From: Maniola hyperantus
Lineage: Eukaryota; Arthropoda; Insecta; Lepidoptera; Nymphalidae
NCBI RefSeq assembly: GCF_902806685.2
Contig: NC_048554.1
Span: 11,904,001 to 11,968,000, forward strand
DNA length: 64,000 bases
Direction of reading: 5' to 3'
Part shown: in pieces, positions 11,480 to 24,509 of the stretch
Layout: every line of letters starts with the position of its first letter
Position numbering within the stretch: position 1 is the first letter of the stretch
Made by a program: the position numbers and the translations under genes
Notes under the pieces: generated by a model
The model's input: only the letters and a program-made list of their open reading frames with translations
Told to the model about the DNA's origin: nothing
The model's database searches: none

Positions 11480-11985
11480 TCCGAGTACTAAGTAAAGACG
11501 TACGTCACAGGGGCGGGGTGCGAGCGCGTGGGCCGCTACCGGCCGCTGTCGCCCGAGAACAGCGCACACACGTAAATATACACTCCTACACGCACGAGCG
11601 CGCCCTAGGCTCATTCACGATACTATATGCTCTGCAAAAACTGATACAAACCCCCCGATAAAAAGGCGCCCTAAGCACGTCCTTAACGATCCCGACGATC
11701 ATAATATCATAACCGACAATGCTCCCTATCTCGTAGGGCTACACGATTCAACCTTATCACAGCGTCTTCGCCGGCGAAGACGAGGTCCCCGATTTCTAAC
11801 GCCACCCGGACGTGGACTCAAGCCACGGACGCGTACGGACTAACCAGTAGTCCAACCAATCCCATCCCAACGTCATCCTAAGCCGTGGTCCGAGCCTCAC
11901 AGGAGGCGCCCTTAGGAGGACGTTGCCTCCCGACCTCTCAGATTATTTCTTCATAGTCGATCCGACACAACACACACCTGCTACT
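11480..11985. other. GC-rich, gene-free patch of unknown origin
   Basis: About 500 bases are much richer in G+C than their surroundings and carry many CpGs (for example GGGGCGGGGTGCGAGCGCG at 11510-11530). No convincing ORF. A short palindrome GTCTTCGCCGGCGAAGAC is at 11763-11780. It may be the remnant of a GC-rich mobile element. Confidence 0.4.
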
Positions 11986-12039
11986 TGTAAATTATCCAAA
12001 TTATAAGATAGCTCTGAAAACTCCTAGCTATAGAGTCCG

Positions 12040-12195
12040 TACAAAATGACTACTCACGCGCAATTTTAACTCTATGGGTCAACTGTCATGTCAAAAGTAC
12101 GGTTCACCATTAAAATAAAGACTAAAATCGTACTTTAGACATGACAATTTGTCAAAAAAGTTTAAATGGCGCGTGAGGAGTTCAATTTTACGCTT
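12040..12195. mobile_element. Foldback element, family R, copy 1
   Basis: Inverted arms: CTCACGCGCAATTTTAACT and GTTTAAATGGCGCGTGAGGA, then GTCATGTCAAAAGTACG and CGTACTTTAGACATGAC. Related copies are at 29221-29376 and 30262-30440, and a longer one is at 17330-17890. Confidence 0.85.
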
Positions 12196-13498
12196 TATAC
12201 CACCGACAATTATCTAGCGTGTCTCTTCCATTCCACAAGTCATCGGCGAAGTAAATAATTGTACTCTTCTGGTAAGCTGCGTGCCTTAAAAACAAAATTG
12301 AATAGACTTTTTATTTTTTTTTGTGGTTTAATTAAAGCTAAGCACCGGTTTCTGGAAACCCTAGTTTTAGTGTTCAAAAAAATAACGCCTAAAAAGTTTT
12401 ATTTCAAGCGTATCGTGAATGGGCCTAGTCTGGCCTCACTTGCATTTGATATCTGCAATTAAAATTTATTCAAGAATCGAATAAAATTAGCTCTTTAAGC
12501 CAAGGCATAAGGTCCGTTTTTGTTAGCACAAAAGACGTTTTCGCATATATATTATTTTTTTGTGAACAAAAATCGTTTAAACGCACGTAATATTTAAAAG
12601 CCCTGGCTTTCTCCCCAAAAGCGTTAGTGTGTAAAATATATCATTTGAAAGCTTTGAAAATTGTTAATTAATATCGTTATTTAAAATCATTAAGGTGCTA
12701 ATTACTAAGCCGCCGCTGTCCGTCCCGTCTGTCTGTCAGCGTATGTAAAATTTTCACAAAGAGTGTATTTTGTGTGTGCATCGTGCACAAAACCACAATT
12801 TTCAAAGTTTCCGCATCTCTAAGCTCGTTTTTCGTTTTACAAGCAATATCACTGCTTTCTGTAAACCCTACCCCATTATTTACATTTCTTAGTAAGATGC
12901 TTTTCGCATTTATTGTTAAGTCGGTGTTGGTTGACTGTAAAAAAGCTGTCAAAACGTGGTCAAAAGAGACGACATTCTATTAAATCTATTACGTACACTA
13001 CTACAGTGCGACAAGACACTTTTGGCGCGTGGTCAAAATGGGAACTAACGTCGCCGTCTTATGAAGTGTCACACTGTCCCCTTATATGCGGTGTTGCTAA
13101 GTAAAAAATCTGAAGTTCGCTGTTTTTGTTAAATATTAGAGCCACTCCATATACATAACATCACGATATATCTCGATAATATATTCAGCATAAATTTGTC
13201 TGCATTTTATAGCCATATTAGGTGAATATAGTATTTTTAGCAGGTAACTATGATAAGTTGCAAGTCCATGGCCTATAAATGGCTTTTTATTATTCTTTGT
13301 CGAATTGGAAACAGGGACGGTATTCTCAATTTCTCATTCAGTTAAAATTAGATAAAACATACTCGATTTTCGAGATTGACTAAATTAAAATTGAGGAGAT
13401 TTTTATTTGCTGGCAGACTTTCTTCTACATCTACGCCCCCCTGTCAATGTCATTCAAGTGCCAAAAGAGCCTTGTCGTACTGTACATGCGTAACGTAT
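12196..13498. other. Gene-free AT-rich intergenic stretch
   Basis: Only short chance ORFs. The stretch at 12698-12983 has overlapping ORFs on both strands that match no family I know. Confidence 0.5.
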
Positions 13499-13627
13499 AA
13501 CTGAGGAGGTCACCAGGTAGTGGAACGGAGCGGTGCAGGAAAAGTGTGATGACGTGACGCAAGCGTGATTCTTGTGACAAGTGTCACCCTCCCGCACCGC
13601 GCCACTACCGCAGGAGCCTACTCAGTT
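13499..13627. mobile_element. Small TIR element (MITE-like)
   Basis: The left end ACTGAGGAGGTCACCAGGTA and the right end GCAGGAGCCTACTCAGT are inverted relative to each other. The arms extend inward through GTAGTGGAACGGAGCGGTGC and GCACCGCGCCACTACC. About 130 bp, no ORF. Confidence 0.75.
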
Positions 13628-14584
13628 GGTATACCTATACCACATAGAATGTGGCTATAATTTTATATATCAAGCCTTAATTTAATCGACAGAGCTAAAA
13701 ATAGTTCTAACTCTTTCACAATGCTTCCGGCGAAAAAGGACGGAGGATAATAGACCTGTCAGTTTTGACAGATTAAACCACAGTCGATTAACACCAAAAA
13801 ACCCCCAATTCGTTACTAATTCTGTGTATATCGTGTGGTTTGTAAAACATTTGGTTGGTTGCTATTATGATTTTTATCTTCCAGGTTTTTGTGATTCCCT
13901 ATAGATGTTAAACCGATTTCGCTTTAACAAAAGTGTTTATGCATGCTTACTTATAAACTTGGACAGAAAGTAGAAAGATGTGTTCCATTTTTTTTAGAGT
14001 GGTGATTCAAGGGCAGCTAGCGAGCTGCGATTGCGATTTCCCTAAACTACAATTTTCCTTTTATTGTCATATGGTTGACTACTAAACAAGTGAATGCTCG
14101 CTCTAAGCTCGCACTCTGTCAAATTTTCTTTGGATAAACAAAGACCGACCGTTATGCTGTCTCTGTTTGTCCTGAGGGAATTTGACACAGTGCTGTGGGA
14201 TAGCGCGAGAACGTACGCTCGTTTGGTCTAAATGCACCTTTCCAAGAGACCGCTAATATTCTCTTAATATTTATAAAAAATAAACTTTGTCTGCTTTGAA
14301 ACCCATAAGTAGAAATGAATACTGTCTTAATATTTTCTGTTCAAACTTCTGACCATTTATAAAAGTGTTCCTGCTTTTATAAAATGGTTGCTCACAGCCA
14401 TCGCATACTATGACTACCCAACACTAGATTTAAGCGCTCACTCGGTGGTACACAATCTCTGACAAGTTTCAAGATTAGTGCAATCCCTTTCGGACTGTTT
14501 AATCCGTAGTAAAATAGCGCTACGTCATTATTTAGTTTAGAGATGGTTTTCAAGCCAATCGGCGCCATTTGACTTTCATTAATG

Positions 14585-14724
14585 CTGATATCTACAGCGT
14601 ACTTTGACTTTGCTCAAGCTCAAGACAAAGTTAGAACGAGACAGATTTATATAGAGTACATAAATCTGTCTCGTTTTGACTGTCTCAAGTCTGAGCAAAG
14701 TCAAAGTGTGCTCTACAGACCTCG
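14585..14724. mobile_element. Foldback element, family P, copy 2
   Basis: Arms ACTTTGACTTTGCTCA and GAGCAAAGTCAAAGTG, then AACGAGACAGATTTAT and ATAAATCTGTCTCGTT, with about 15 bases between them. This is the cleanest hairpin of the family. Confidence 0.9.
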
Positions 14725-17079
14725 TGACCTCGACGTGACGTTACAACGTCAAAAACTACGAGCTCGCTCAACGCTTCGCAAAAACTTGAGACGTGAAAAA
14801 AATATTTCTTCAATTTATACAAATTGCTAATATGCATCGTGGTTTTGAGTGTTGGCTTTGGCTCTTTGAGTGCAGTTGGTGTTGAGTCGTCATAATCTGC
14901 GAGGGTCTTAACTGGGCCTTGTCCTTGTGGAATGTGTTTTGTGTAAAGGTTTTGTTTTTTGATTAATAGTTTGTGTTTAATTTTGGACATTATTCGTGAC
15001 ATCCATACCAATCTAACGAAGTTTTGCCACAATCGCTATTGTTTTGATTAGAATAGAATAAAATAGAATATATTTTTATTCAAGTAAACTTTTACAAGTG
15101 CTTTTGAGTCGTCAAATAGTTCAATTTACCACTAGTTCGGAATGCCGTTCGGATTGGCTGAACTTAAAGTATTTTTACTAGAACTGTGCATTTTAGCCAA
15201 AAGCGAGAGAACGTCAGCCAAATAGTGATCGCAATTGCCACACATACTTGTCGTCCTTTTGTTAAAACGGCTAAGCTCAAAATGTATTGTAAGTTATCAC
15301 CAAAAAAGTGAGATTTCAAAAAAATAATGTTTCTAAGAAAGTATACTAAATAGGACAAAAGTAACTAAACACCTTAATCCTATGTACATTTTAGAAATAT
15401 AAATTTTTCGACAAAAAATAACCCATGTCTTTTTGGCGATAATTCATATTTTTTTGGGGTTAGCTGCGTTTTGGCTAAAGGACAACAGTGTAGCTGTCTC
15501 CTGGATTGCTATTTTAATCTTCAAAAGTATGGATGTTGCATAAATGTCAAGTTTACAGGTTGATTCAATTTTTTCGCGGCTGAGTAGTGAATACAAGAGC
15601 GAATCCGTGCAGGTACAATTGATTTGGCGCTAATACTTAAATAAAACATGCCATTGTGACGGTACTCGTGACCAGGGTTAAGAAGAAACAGTTTTTTAAA
15701 ACAATACATTTTTTGTTTATTTAAAAACGTGTTTTTTAAAACTTGCCAACCCTGCTTGTAACCAACCTCTCAGCCACCAATAAATTTGAGTCCTACTGTA
15801 TCATGTCCACTTAACCATCATTATCTCATACTCACTCTCGCTTTGCACAAACCTGACCGCATCACACGTGCCACTCAATTTTCGAACGCCTGTTTACTGT
15901 TATTGTTTTTTTACGTTTTTTAACATTTGTTTGCTTTTAATAAGATTTTTTTACGACTTATGGCGTTTTAAAATTGCTTTGAACTGTTTAAATTTTGATT
16001 TTTTGGGCTGCAGACTTAAAATCTTCAATAAATACACTTTAGAGCGAATATAGCATTAATTTTTCTAAATAAAAAAAACTAAAATTGTTTAATTTATATA
16101 ACAAGAAATAAAATAAAATTCAGTATTATAAAATTTACATTTTTGCGATTGTTTCACTCTGCTATAAAAAAAATTCAATTTTCTGAATCAAAACCTTTTT
16201 TCGCTCACGATTGTACTTATTGAAGCTTTGTAAAGTTGTAAATATGTATGTAAATCAAATTGAATAACGCCTTTGGAATTCGGTTAGAACTTTAAAAGCC
16301 CAAAAACCCAAAAAAAATTGCGGACTATCCATGAGTTGTCACACAATTTTTAAAGCATTTTTAATTTTATATCGTCAATTTTGTACAGTGTTATGTACAT
16401 TATTTACAATAAGTATATTATGAAATTATAAAAATAATAATAATTTAAATATTTGAGTTATAACTAAAAAAAAAACGCGAATTTTGTGTGACTTAAATTC
16501 AATGGATGGTCCGTTGCTCAAAAAAAAAATGTGGCATTTGTAACCGTGTCGTGATCGCTTATATGGGTTTCTTACATTTTTCAGGTGAATCCACGTACTT
16601 GTGAGGGTCGCACGAGGGATCAGTGACCTCCGCACTCTTCTATACCTAAACCCCGCTTACCTCCCCCTCCGAAAAATATGGCAAAGGCTTAAAATTAAAA
16701 AAAACACTCTTTAATCTCGGCGCCCGAAAAGACTTTCCTCCGAGCCTTTACCGTAGTGACTTTAAAAGTTTTAACGAACAATGTAGTGTTATATGTGTGT
16801 TTACGATGTGTAGATTATGGATTTTAAATAATTAATTAATCAATTTTGCGGGTTGTGCCATTGCCCCGGTGGACTATTGACATTGAAAAAATAAAAAAGG
16901 ATTCGATTCTAATGATGTGATAAACTCGTTGACTTATTATATGAGCAAGACTAATAATCATAGCATAAGAAAAGTTCATCAAATCAATAACAAATTCATT
17001 CTTATTTCGTCACAGTAAGGTGCAATTTGAATTGTACGCAATAGTGACAAAACTAAATAAAAACATAATAGGTTTGTTC
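14725..17079. other. Gene-free AT-rich intergenic stretch
   Basis: No coding exon seen. Bases 15048-15110 (AGAATAGAATAAAATAGAAT, then TTTTTATTCAAGTAAAC) resemble the A-rich 3' tail of a retroposon. Near 16570 a pyrimidine-rich CAG precedes a 13-codon open stretch ending in TGA, which is too short to call an exon. Confidence 0.5.
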
Positions 17080-17325
17080 TAATATTGATAGAATGCGAAC
17101 GTCGAAACTAAAAACTTCAAAGTAAAATTAACCAAAGCTCCTCAATTCAAAGTTGAAATTTCAGTACCACCGATTTTAGTTTCGCAAGATTTCCACTTGG
17201 AGCGCTGGTTGTAGATGTATGGACGAACTTGAGTCATAAAACTAGGCAGGTAAAGTCGATTTTATTTTAACGCTAAAGAGTTTTTCGAATTCTATCAACG
17301 TCGGTGAGATGTAAAACCTTATATA
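17080..17325. mobile_element. Tc1/mariner-type MITE, family Q, diverged copy
   Basis: The centre (CCGATTTTAGTTTCGCAAGA, CTTGGAGCGCTGGTTGTAG and following) matches the copy at 26321-26598 closely. The ends are more decayed, and a clear target duplication is not visible. Confidence 0.7.
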
Positions 17326-17329
17326 GTGC

Positions 17330-17890
17330 GTACATTTTGAGAACCCACTCATCATATTTGCTCGGTGTCAAACAAATCGTACATGTGACATGACTCATGT
17401 TAAATGTACGATTTTAGCCCTTAATTTAAGGGTAAACCCGTAGACTGACTAAAAAGCTAGACTAAAGTACTGTGTAACCGCGTCTGAGATAGCGATAGCA
17501 CGACGTAACGATGAATAACACGACAATTACCATTGTTTTATAGTCAATATTTGTATTAACCGATCAACAATATTTGTATTAAACGTTTTTTATGTGAAAA
17601 CAAGTAAAAACCTAATGACGCCACGAATTCTCAAAGTTTGTTTTGCAACTAAAGTTGTATTCCTTGAAAAAAATCGGTTACACGTTAAGGGACAAAAAAT
17701 AAGTTAGCTGCGTCTCTGTTTATCACATTAGTAACTTTATCTGTGCTCTCTTTTTAATGTGAATGAGAAAGAAAACATTCTTTTGTCTAGATTTTTTACT
17801 CCGTCTACGAGTAAACCGCACTTTTGACATGACAGTTGACACCCAGAACGAATATGGCGAGTGAGTTCTCAAAATTTATGCATTATACAA
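17330..17890. mobile_element. Family R element, long version with about 390 bp inside
   Basis: The left end (17338-17420: TTTGAGAACCCACTCATCAT ... GTACGATTTTAG) and right end (about 17810-17885: CGCACTTTTGACATGACAG ... GCGAGTGAGTTCTCAAAAT) are inverted copies resembling the arms of the short family R elements. The interior has no ORF of note. Confidence 0.65.
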
Positions 17891-18183
17891 ATCCCACTTT
17901 GCAGGAGCACTTATATTTTGTCTCGTGACACTTTTTGAACGTGATAGTAAATCTTGCTGGTATAAGTAAGTCAATGGATAAACTTCAGTGTTTATAATAT
18001 AACGGAATATGTGAAAGACTTGGAAGGATCTTCGTGCGGTTATTGTGTGAACGTATTATTTTCGAGGTCCGGATTTTATAGCACCAGCTTCACGATGGTT
18101 AGGTTCAGTTCAGTATGTTCTTGCATCATAGGAACACCTTAACATAAAACCATGACTAAGGCTCACTTGCACAAGGACGCTTA

Positions 18184-18324
18184 GGTTGAGATCTGTAGAG
18201 TGTACTTTGTCTTTGCATACACTTAAATTTCAGTTAAAATGAAGTAAGAAACATACATCTGTCTCGTTTCAACTCTAAGCAAAGTCTGAGCAAACAATCA
18301 AAAAGTAAACTCTATAGATCTCGG
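18184..18324. mobile_element. Foldback element, family P, copy 3 (diverged)
   Basis: The left end GAGATCTGTAGAGTGTACTT pairs with AAGTAAACTCTATAGATCTC on the right. The inner arms still contain CAGTTAAAATGA and CATCTGTCTCGTTTCAAC. Confidence 0.75.
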
Positions 18325-19016
18325 CCAAAATTTTGTAAAAATGCGGTTGCAAAAAAGTGACAGCATTACAAAATTTAATTACTTAAATCAGTTTAACCTT
18401 CCTTGTTCAAATGGGTTTCTGGTTTTCACACAATTTTCGGCTTGTCTAATAAAATCCATTGCACACCTTCAAACGTGAAACTAACCCAAAAGTCGCTTCT
18501 TAGAACTACAATAGCAGTATTAATTTCTATCTACCCGCATAAAGCACAAATTTTTCGTGCAAAAAAAATTGCAAGAATTTTTTGAGCAAATTTTTGTTTT
18601 TGCGCGAGAAGTTTGTGCTTAACCAGGGTACATAGAGCTTATGCTAGGTAAATTTTTAAATTCCCTTCGATTCGCTGGCAATATGAATCATGCCTGAGCA
18701 TGATTGTCGTCAAGCGTAAACGTATCATGTAAAAAAAACGGAAAACCTTTGCCAAACCATTTATGAAGTTGTCATATATATTTGGACCTTTTTAGTCACT
18801 AGAAATGTAAATGTTAAAGCACGCACGACTGTATACCAGCCTGAAACGGATCTTAACTCATAAGAGCGTTCCAAACGCTAAGAGACTGGTTTTTGAGATT
18901 TCACATCCCTATATCAAAACTGCTTCAACTCAAAAACCTTGCGTTTTGATATGTCAGTTTCTGATTCTTGACTCGATTACTTGTACGGGAGAACTGTAAT
19001 AACTAACTAATACTTT

Positions 19017-19325
19017 ATGTGTGCTCTAGTGATTAGGACGTCCGCCTCCTAATCGTAGGTCGGGATTCGATCCCGTGCACGCGTCTCTAACTTTTTGGAG
19101 CTATGCGCGTTTTAAGTAATTAAATATTACTTTGTGCTTTAACGGTGAAGAAAAGCATCGTGAGGAAACCTGCATGCCTGAGAGTTCTCCATAATGTTCT
19201 CAAAAGGTGCGTGAAGTCTGCCAATCCGCACTTGGCCAGCGTGGTAGACTATGGTCAAAACCCTTCCCACTTCGCGCTCTGTACTGAGCCGGCGGCGATG
19301 GGTTGCTTATGATGATGATGATACT
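19017..19325 (+). mobile_element. tRNA-derived SINE
   Basis: The head has a tRNA-like internal promoter, with an A-box-like region near GCTCTAGTGATTAGGAC and the B-box GGGATTCGATCCC at about 19061. The body (AACGGTGAAGAAAAGCATCG, GTGAGGAAACCTGCATG) recurs in other copies in the window. It ends in a GATGATGATGAT tail. Confidence 0.85.
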
Positions 19326-19499
19326 TTATGTAATATTCAAAGCACAATTATAATTCCTTCTAATTTTTTTGAATTGTAATATTTTCCATTGATTATTTTA
19401 AATAAATCTTAGTTTCTGAAAACAATTGTTTTGAGTTGAGATAGTTTTGATCTAGGGATGCAATTTGTTGTATGGACAAAGTGTCAAAAATTATACACT

Positions 19500-19744
19500 T
19501 CTGGTGAGAGCGTAATTTTATTTTGCTTGAGTTCAAACTAGACAGATTTATGCCTCTCACATAAATCTGCAACGAGACAGATTTATGTCTCTCATATAAA
19601 TCTGCAACGAGGCAGAACTATGTGAAAGACAAAGTTGTCTCATTTTAACTGTGTCTTAAGTCTGAGCAAAGTTAAAGTACGTTCTGTAGATCTAAACCAC
19701 TATCAAAATGTTCATGATGCAACATTTTGATACTTAGTGGTTTT
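19500..19744. mobile_element. Foldback element, family P, copy 4, with internal duplication and attached hairpin
   Basis: The right arm GTCTTAAGTCTGAGCAAAG is typical of the family. The loop side carries a direct duplication of ATAAATCTGCAACGAG. From 19693 a second inverted pair, ACCACTATCAAAATGTT and AACATTTTGATACTTAGTGGT, forms another hairpin directly beside the element. Confidence 0.75.
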
Positions 19745-21316
19745 TCAGCAGACACTAGATTGTCCTTCAAACACCGACATAGTACGTTGGACGCCTCATT
19801 GAGACATAAAAGGTTTTACTTTCTCAACCAGTACTCAAGGTACCCCTGTAGTACGCTCACAACGTATGATATAATAATATTATTGAATAATATAAAGAAT
19901 GTAATTTAACAGCGAATCTTATGACTGAATAAGAAGTACATTGAATATTAATTAGAACACGGTATTTTTATTGCGATTTTTTTCTTCTCTGAGTTGCCCG
20001 CTGTGTTTCTTTTCACTTCCCCTGAGGTTGGAGTAACTTTTCAATTTCAAGTGTATCCAAAAATTGTTCTACAATTACAATTTTTTGTAGCAAATTATAG
20101 ATCTAATAATAATCATCTCCAGATTTTGCATTCGTTTCATGTAAAAACCCCGCTGATGTTATACCTGCGCAGCAGGCGATTTAATCAATTTGATACGAAT
20201 TGAGGGCGATGGCCAGCCAAACGGCTGCACATTGTATCGTCCAGTCAATGTTACATTTCGCAGACTAGTCAAGAGCAATATAACCAGGGGCAGGGTTGAC
20301 ATTGTTTTATACAAATGTTTAAAACATGTTTAAAATTAAAAAAATAATGTTTAGTCTAAAAAACTCTTTTTTTCCAACCCTCAGTACATACAACCATATA
20401 ATCAAACGCAGACCTTCGCTTGCTAAGCAGCGTCCCACAGTCGCAAAGCGTTCTTTTTACGTGAAACGAATTACGGACGGGAACGGTTAAATTAATAACA
20501 TTATACAGACAGACCGATCATAAAGTTTCTATTTTAAGGGGCATGATAAATTAGGTAATCGTTTCTTCGGAAATTGTTTTTTTATTAGTTCCGTTGTTGC
20601 TTTACTTGTTTTAATGTTATTTTAAAGAATTACTATGCCATCAGACGAGGCAGATTTACCCACCATTTGATCTGAATGTACTAACACACTAAAATGAACT
20701 TTAAAAAACTCTTAATATGAACAGTGAAGAGGAGTCACGACCTTTAATAATTAGGAATACGACACAAAGTCTTATTACATATATCTAATTTTCTCAAGTT
20801 TAGAACAAATTCGTTATAGTGTGTTAGCACAAAAAGATATGTTTAGTTTGTTGTTAGACTCTAGTTGGACGAAAAAATTTATGTAGATCGGCGATCTCAA
20901 ACTGCCATCTTTTTAGGCTATATTTACGCGTTGTGGAATATACTTATAACATCAGAAAACGAATCATAGGTACGTAAATATTTTATGCGATGAACAGTAG
21001 GCAAGCATCTTTTGCTTACAACATCTGTAATCGAAAATCAGCAGTCCAAAGACGCAAAATAATACAACATACTATTTTATTAATAAAAAGTCATCTCCAC
21101 TATTTTCAATAAATAAGGCATAGACAAAATTTTAACTATAAAGTACACCATTTAGTTTAAAGCAGGGTTGGCATTGTTTTAAACAAGTTTTGAGCCCTGT
21201 TAAATCATAAATAAATCATAAATCCTTTATTTTGCTAGAATACATGTAACAATGGTAGTAAAATTAAACAGAATGTTTTTGAACCCTTTTTTTGGAACCC
21301 TGTTATAGATTAAAGG
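19745..21316. other. Gene-free intergenic stretch
   Basis: No coding exon seen. Bases about 20160-20280 carry a dispersed repeat with CCTGCGCAGCAGGCGATTTA that has relatives at 23680-23830 and 26010-26130. Confidence 0.5.
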
Positions 21317-21540
21317 TATGATTCCGAACCACGCTGCACGCAGCAGCCCTGCCGCAACAGTGCGGTCACAGTCCTGTCGCGGCACTACTGGTCCCCATAC
21401 AATCTCTATAAGCTTATATGACATTACATTCCGAGCTAGGCAGCAATGTTCCGCTACATTGCTGCCGCGACAGGACTGTGACAGCTGGTGACAGTACTGT
21501 TGCGGCAGCGCTGCTGCGTGCAGCGTGGTTCGGAATCATA
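21317..21540. mobile_element. TIR element with GC-rich arms (MITE-like)
   Basis: TATGATTCCGAACCACGCTG on the left is the reverse complement of CAGCGTGGTTCGGAATCATA on the right. The arms continue about 70 bases through GCTGC/GCAGC-rich sequence to TCACAGTCCTGTCGCGGCA and its partner. About 224 bp, no ORF. Confidence 0.9.
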
Positions 21541-22250
21541 TCGATTGGGACCAAGGCATAACAACTCATCTTATTATTTCCAGACATCAAAAATAAATTC
21601 AATCAAAATCAAAAACAAGTTCAAACACAAGAATCATTTAAAGCTACGTTCGAAAAAATACATTTCCCATACTAATGTTATAAACGCAAAAGTAACACTG
21701 TGTGTTTGTTACCTTTATACACCTAAACCGCTGAACCGATTTCGACATTTGACAAGGATGTAGCTTGCATCTTAGGGACGGAAATAGAATTCTTTTTATC
21801 CTGGAAAATTAAAGAATGCCCACAGGATTTTCAAAATTTTATACCCGAGCGACGATATGTCGGGTATCAGCTAGTGTAAATAAGTGTTCTCACTTATATT
21901 ATTCTCACTGTTATTGATGTGGAGAAAAGTAAAGAGTGACATTAAAGAACAAAATTAACAAAAGGATATTATTAGAATTTGATTGATTTAAAAAATATAA
22001 CTTGTATCTACCATTGTGAATTGTTGTAAGTAATCTCTGTCTAAAAATTTTCAAAAGTCTACAGTCTACACCAAATATGAATAAAATTGGAAATTTATTT
22101 TAAAGTAATATAAATTCGGAAAATGTGACGCTACAATCTGGAAACACACGAGACGCCGTTACAATTGCATAGTATATTTCACGATGACCGCACAACTTTG
22201 GTTGTAGTAGTGGGTGTATATTATAAGCGCAGCCAGAAATAATGTACATC

Positions 22251-22387
22251 GACATTTAAAAGGAGATAGCAGATTTGTAGAGCGTTGTCCCTGTCATTGA
22301 GACCAACAAAACGTCATATATAACGTCATAGGTATGAGTGACAGAGACAACGCTCTACAAAGCCGAAATGTCATTCTAAATGCCGAA
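22251..22387. mobile_element. Small foldback element
   Basis: GTAGAGCGTTGTCCCTGTCA (22277) pairs with TGACAGAGACAACGCTCTAC (ending 22358). Weaker outer arms carry CATTT and AAATG at the ends. About 137 bp in all. Confidence 0.8.
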
Positions 22388-24220
22388 ACTGAGCGCCACG
22401 CACACTATAACAATTAACAATCTGTACATGTGCACTCACACACGCATAGTCAAACGGTCTTCTTGAAATAGAACATCTATACATTCATAATGCTGCTCTG
22501 TCGCGGCGCTTTACTCGAAAATCCACCCTAAAGGGGCTGAGCCTCTGGTGTAATTTTTTTGTCAAAATTGAGGTTATGTTTTAAGATGGCGGGCCCATGA
22601 GGTTATTATTTCAATAATATTCCTACTTGTTTTCTATGACGTTTAGGTCAGTTACGCTAAGGTTATGGATAGATCGTTTTTGGAGGCCAAAAACAGAAAA
22701 AACTGTTTAAATACACGGAATCGATTTATGTTAGCTTAATAAAGCGGTATCAGGTGATTACGCATTGTGGTATGATGATGTAACCCAAAGGGTATTAGAA
22801 TGAGCTCCCGAATAGCCATCTGTTGATGAAAAGAAAAGATATATTTATCAGCCACGATAAGTGCAAACTAAACCCTAGCGGATCATTCTGAAAACTTTGG
22901 TTTCGATCTAGTTCAGTTCATTCTATAAATTGACAAGTTAAATACTAAATTTACTGTAAAGTCACACTTCTTGCCTTAAAAAAGCAATAAAAGTATGAAA
23001 GTATCAACATCAGTGTATGTGAAGGAAACACGTTCGCAGAAAATCTGAGACTTGTAAAGGTTTCAAGTGGACAAACGGTGTTGACGTAAATCTGGAGTAA
23101 GGGTCTTTACGCACTGAATTCTTTCCGGGTCTGAGAATTCTCGATCCGTGTTGTGCTCTGGTCCGATCCGAATCCGAGCCGGCATTCATCCAGGTGGTGG
23201 TGGCAAGCAGAAACCATGAATCTATATAGACCTGTAGATAGAGCGCTCCTAATAACTTACTATACTTATCGCTTTCCCACTTCAACCAACAAATTAGAGC
23301 AAGAGGTTGGTCTCCGACCTTTCGCTTATCACTCGGCAGTCGAAGGGATAGCAATTAGCAGATATTTGCTTCAAGTAGGTATTAGGAGCACTCGAGCCAC
23401 CTTTATCTGTGCATTCATGATCTAAACGGATGCAGTTCCGGATTCGATCCGAGTTTTCTGATTTGAATTTATTTGAGTTCGGATCATTTGCATTGCGGGT
23501 CTTACGTTTGAAAACGCTGATTTTAGTAGGCAAAAGGCTTATGATTAAAAATTAACAGATTAAATTTTTTCTGTCGGGAATGTCGGGAATGTCGGGATGA
23601 GGTAAGGTGAAAGTTAGTATTGTAGGCATAGGTATGTTAGAAGAAAGGAAATATACAGTAGGCGTCAGGTAAAAAGAACTCCCTTAAACCTGCGCAGTGG
23701 GCGATTTATTGATCTATTTGGTGATACGATGACGAGGTCTGTGTGTCTGCATTATTGACGCGATTGACGGGTGCATGCGATTGGATAATCAGTCGTCGAG
23801 GGTGCACGCTATTGGTTCAAAAGTTGACCCTTTCTTCCTGGATTCTTTAATCTTTCCCCACTACGTCTCTTAATGTGTTCATTGTTTGCCGGGCACTATA
23901 TGAAAAAGCTATGCGCAGACATCCCCTTAATTCTGTCGTTTAGATATTCTTGGTACGATGACGGGGTCTATGTCGCTGCACTTTGGTTCGCCAGTCAACG
24001 AAGTCAAGTAGCTTCACGCGCTGTAGGAAAGACCTATGCGAGATTTTTTTACTTGACGCTATCTGTACGAGTAAGTTAGGTTAGGATCTAAGGTACGAGT
24101 AAGATAAGAACGTCATAGAATCATCTAAAACTCAGTGGTAGATTTTTTACAAAATTAACAATATTGGAGGTTCGTTATATAGGCTGCAGAATTACTGATA
24201 AATCCTTTTATTAGGTAATG
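22388..24220. other. Gene-free intergenic stretch with a dispersed repeat
   Basis: Short ORFs at 23010-23354 (minus) and 23873-24079 (plus) match no family known to me and have no splice context. Bases 23680-23830 (CCTGCGCAGTGGGCGATTTA and following) belong to a dispersed repeat also seen near 20160 and 26010. The triplet GTCGGGAAT recurs in tandem at about 23574-23596. Confidence 0.5.
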
Positions 24221-24509
24221 GCCCCAATTCTGAGCACAACCTAATTTTAGAGTATCGCATGCTCTTCTTACTAATGTAATATGAAAAGGACAGACACAGT
24301 TTGACAGGTTTAAATTTAATTTTTAGATGGTAAAACCCGTGATTATAGCGCGCAGTCGCGAACCTACTGTTTAAATTTGTATTGTGCACTAAAATTTAGA
24401 GTCTTTATATGTGAAAGGCATGTTCCGCTCCTTTTTTAGCATTAGTAAAAAGAAAAGGATACAGATACTCTAAATTTAGTTTAGAGAAAGACAAGGGAAT
24501 CGGTGCCAA
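24221..24509. mobile_element. TIR element related to the one at 43967
   Basis: The left end GGCCCCAATTCTGAGCACAA and inner CTAATTTTAGAGTATC pair imperfectly with GATACTCTAAATTTAG and GGGAATCGGTGCC on the right. The inner arms contain CTTACTAATG and CATTAGTAA. The region around 11080-11270 has a related right half (ATACTCTAAAATTTAG). Confidence 0.6.

Noticed and set aside
16584..16625. Possible terminal coding exon after a pyrimidine-rich CAG
   Set aside because: Only 13 codons before a stop, no partner exon found, no homology.
19017..19090. tRNA gene candidate with a good B-box
   Set aside because: No complete acceptor stem, and the sequence continues into a SINE body found elsewhere in the window. 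It is a SINE head.
23010..23533. Overlapping ORFs of 80-114 residues on both strands
   Set aside because: No recognisable domain, no splice signals in register, and ORFs on both strands suggest chance.
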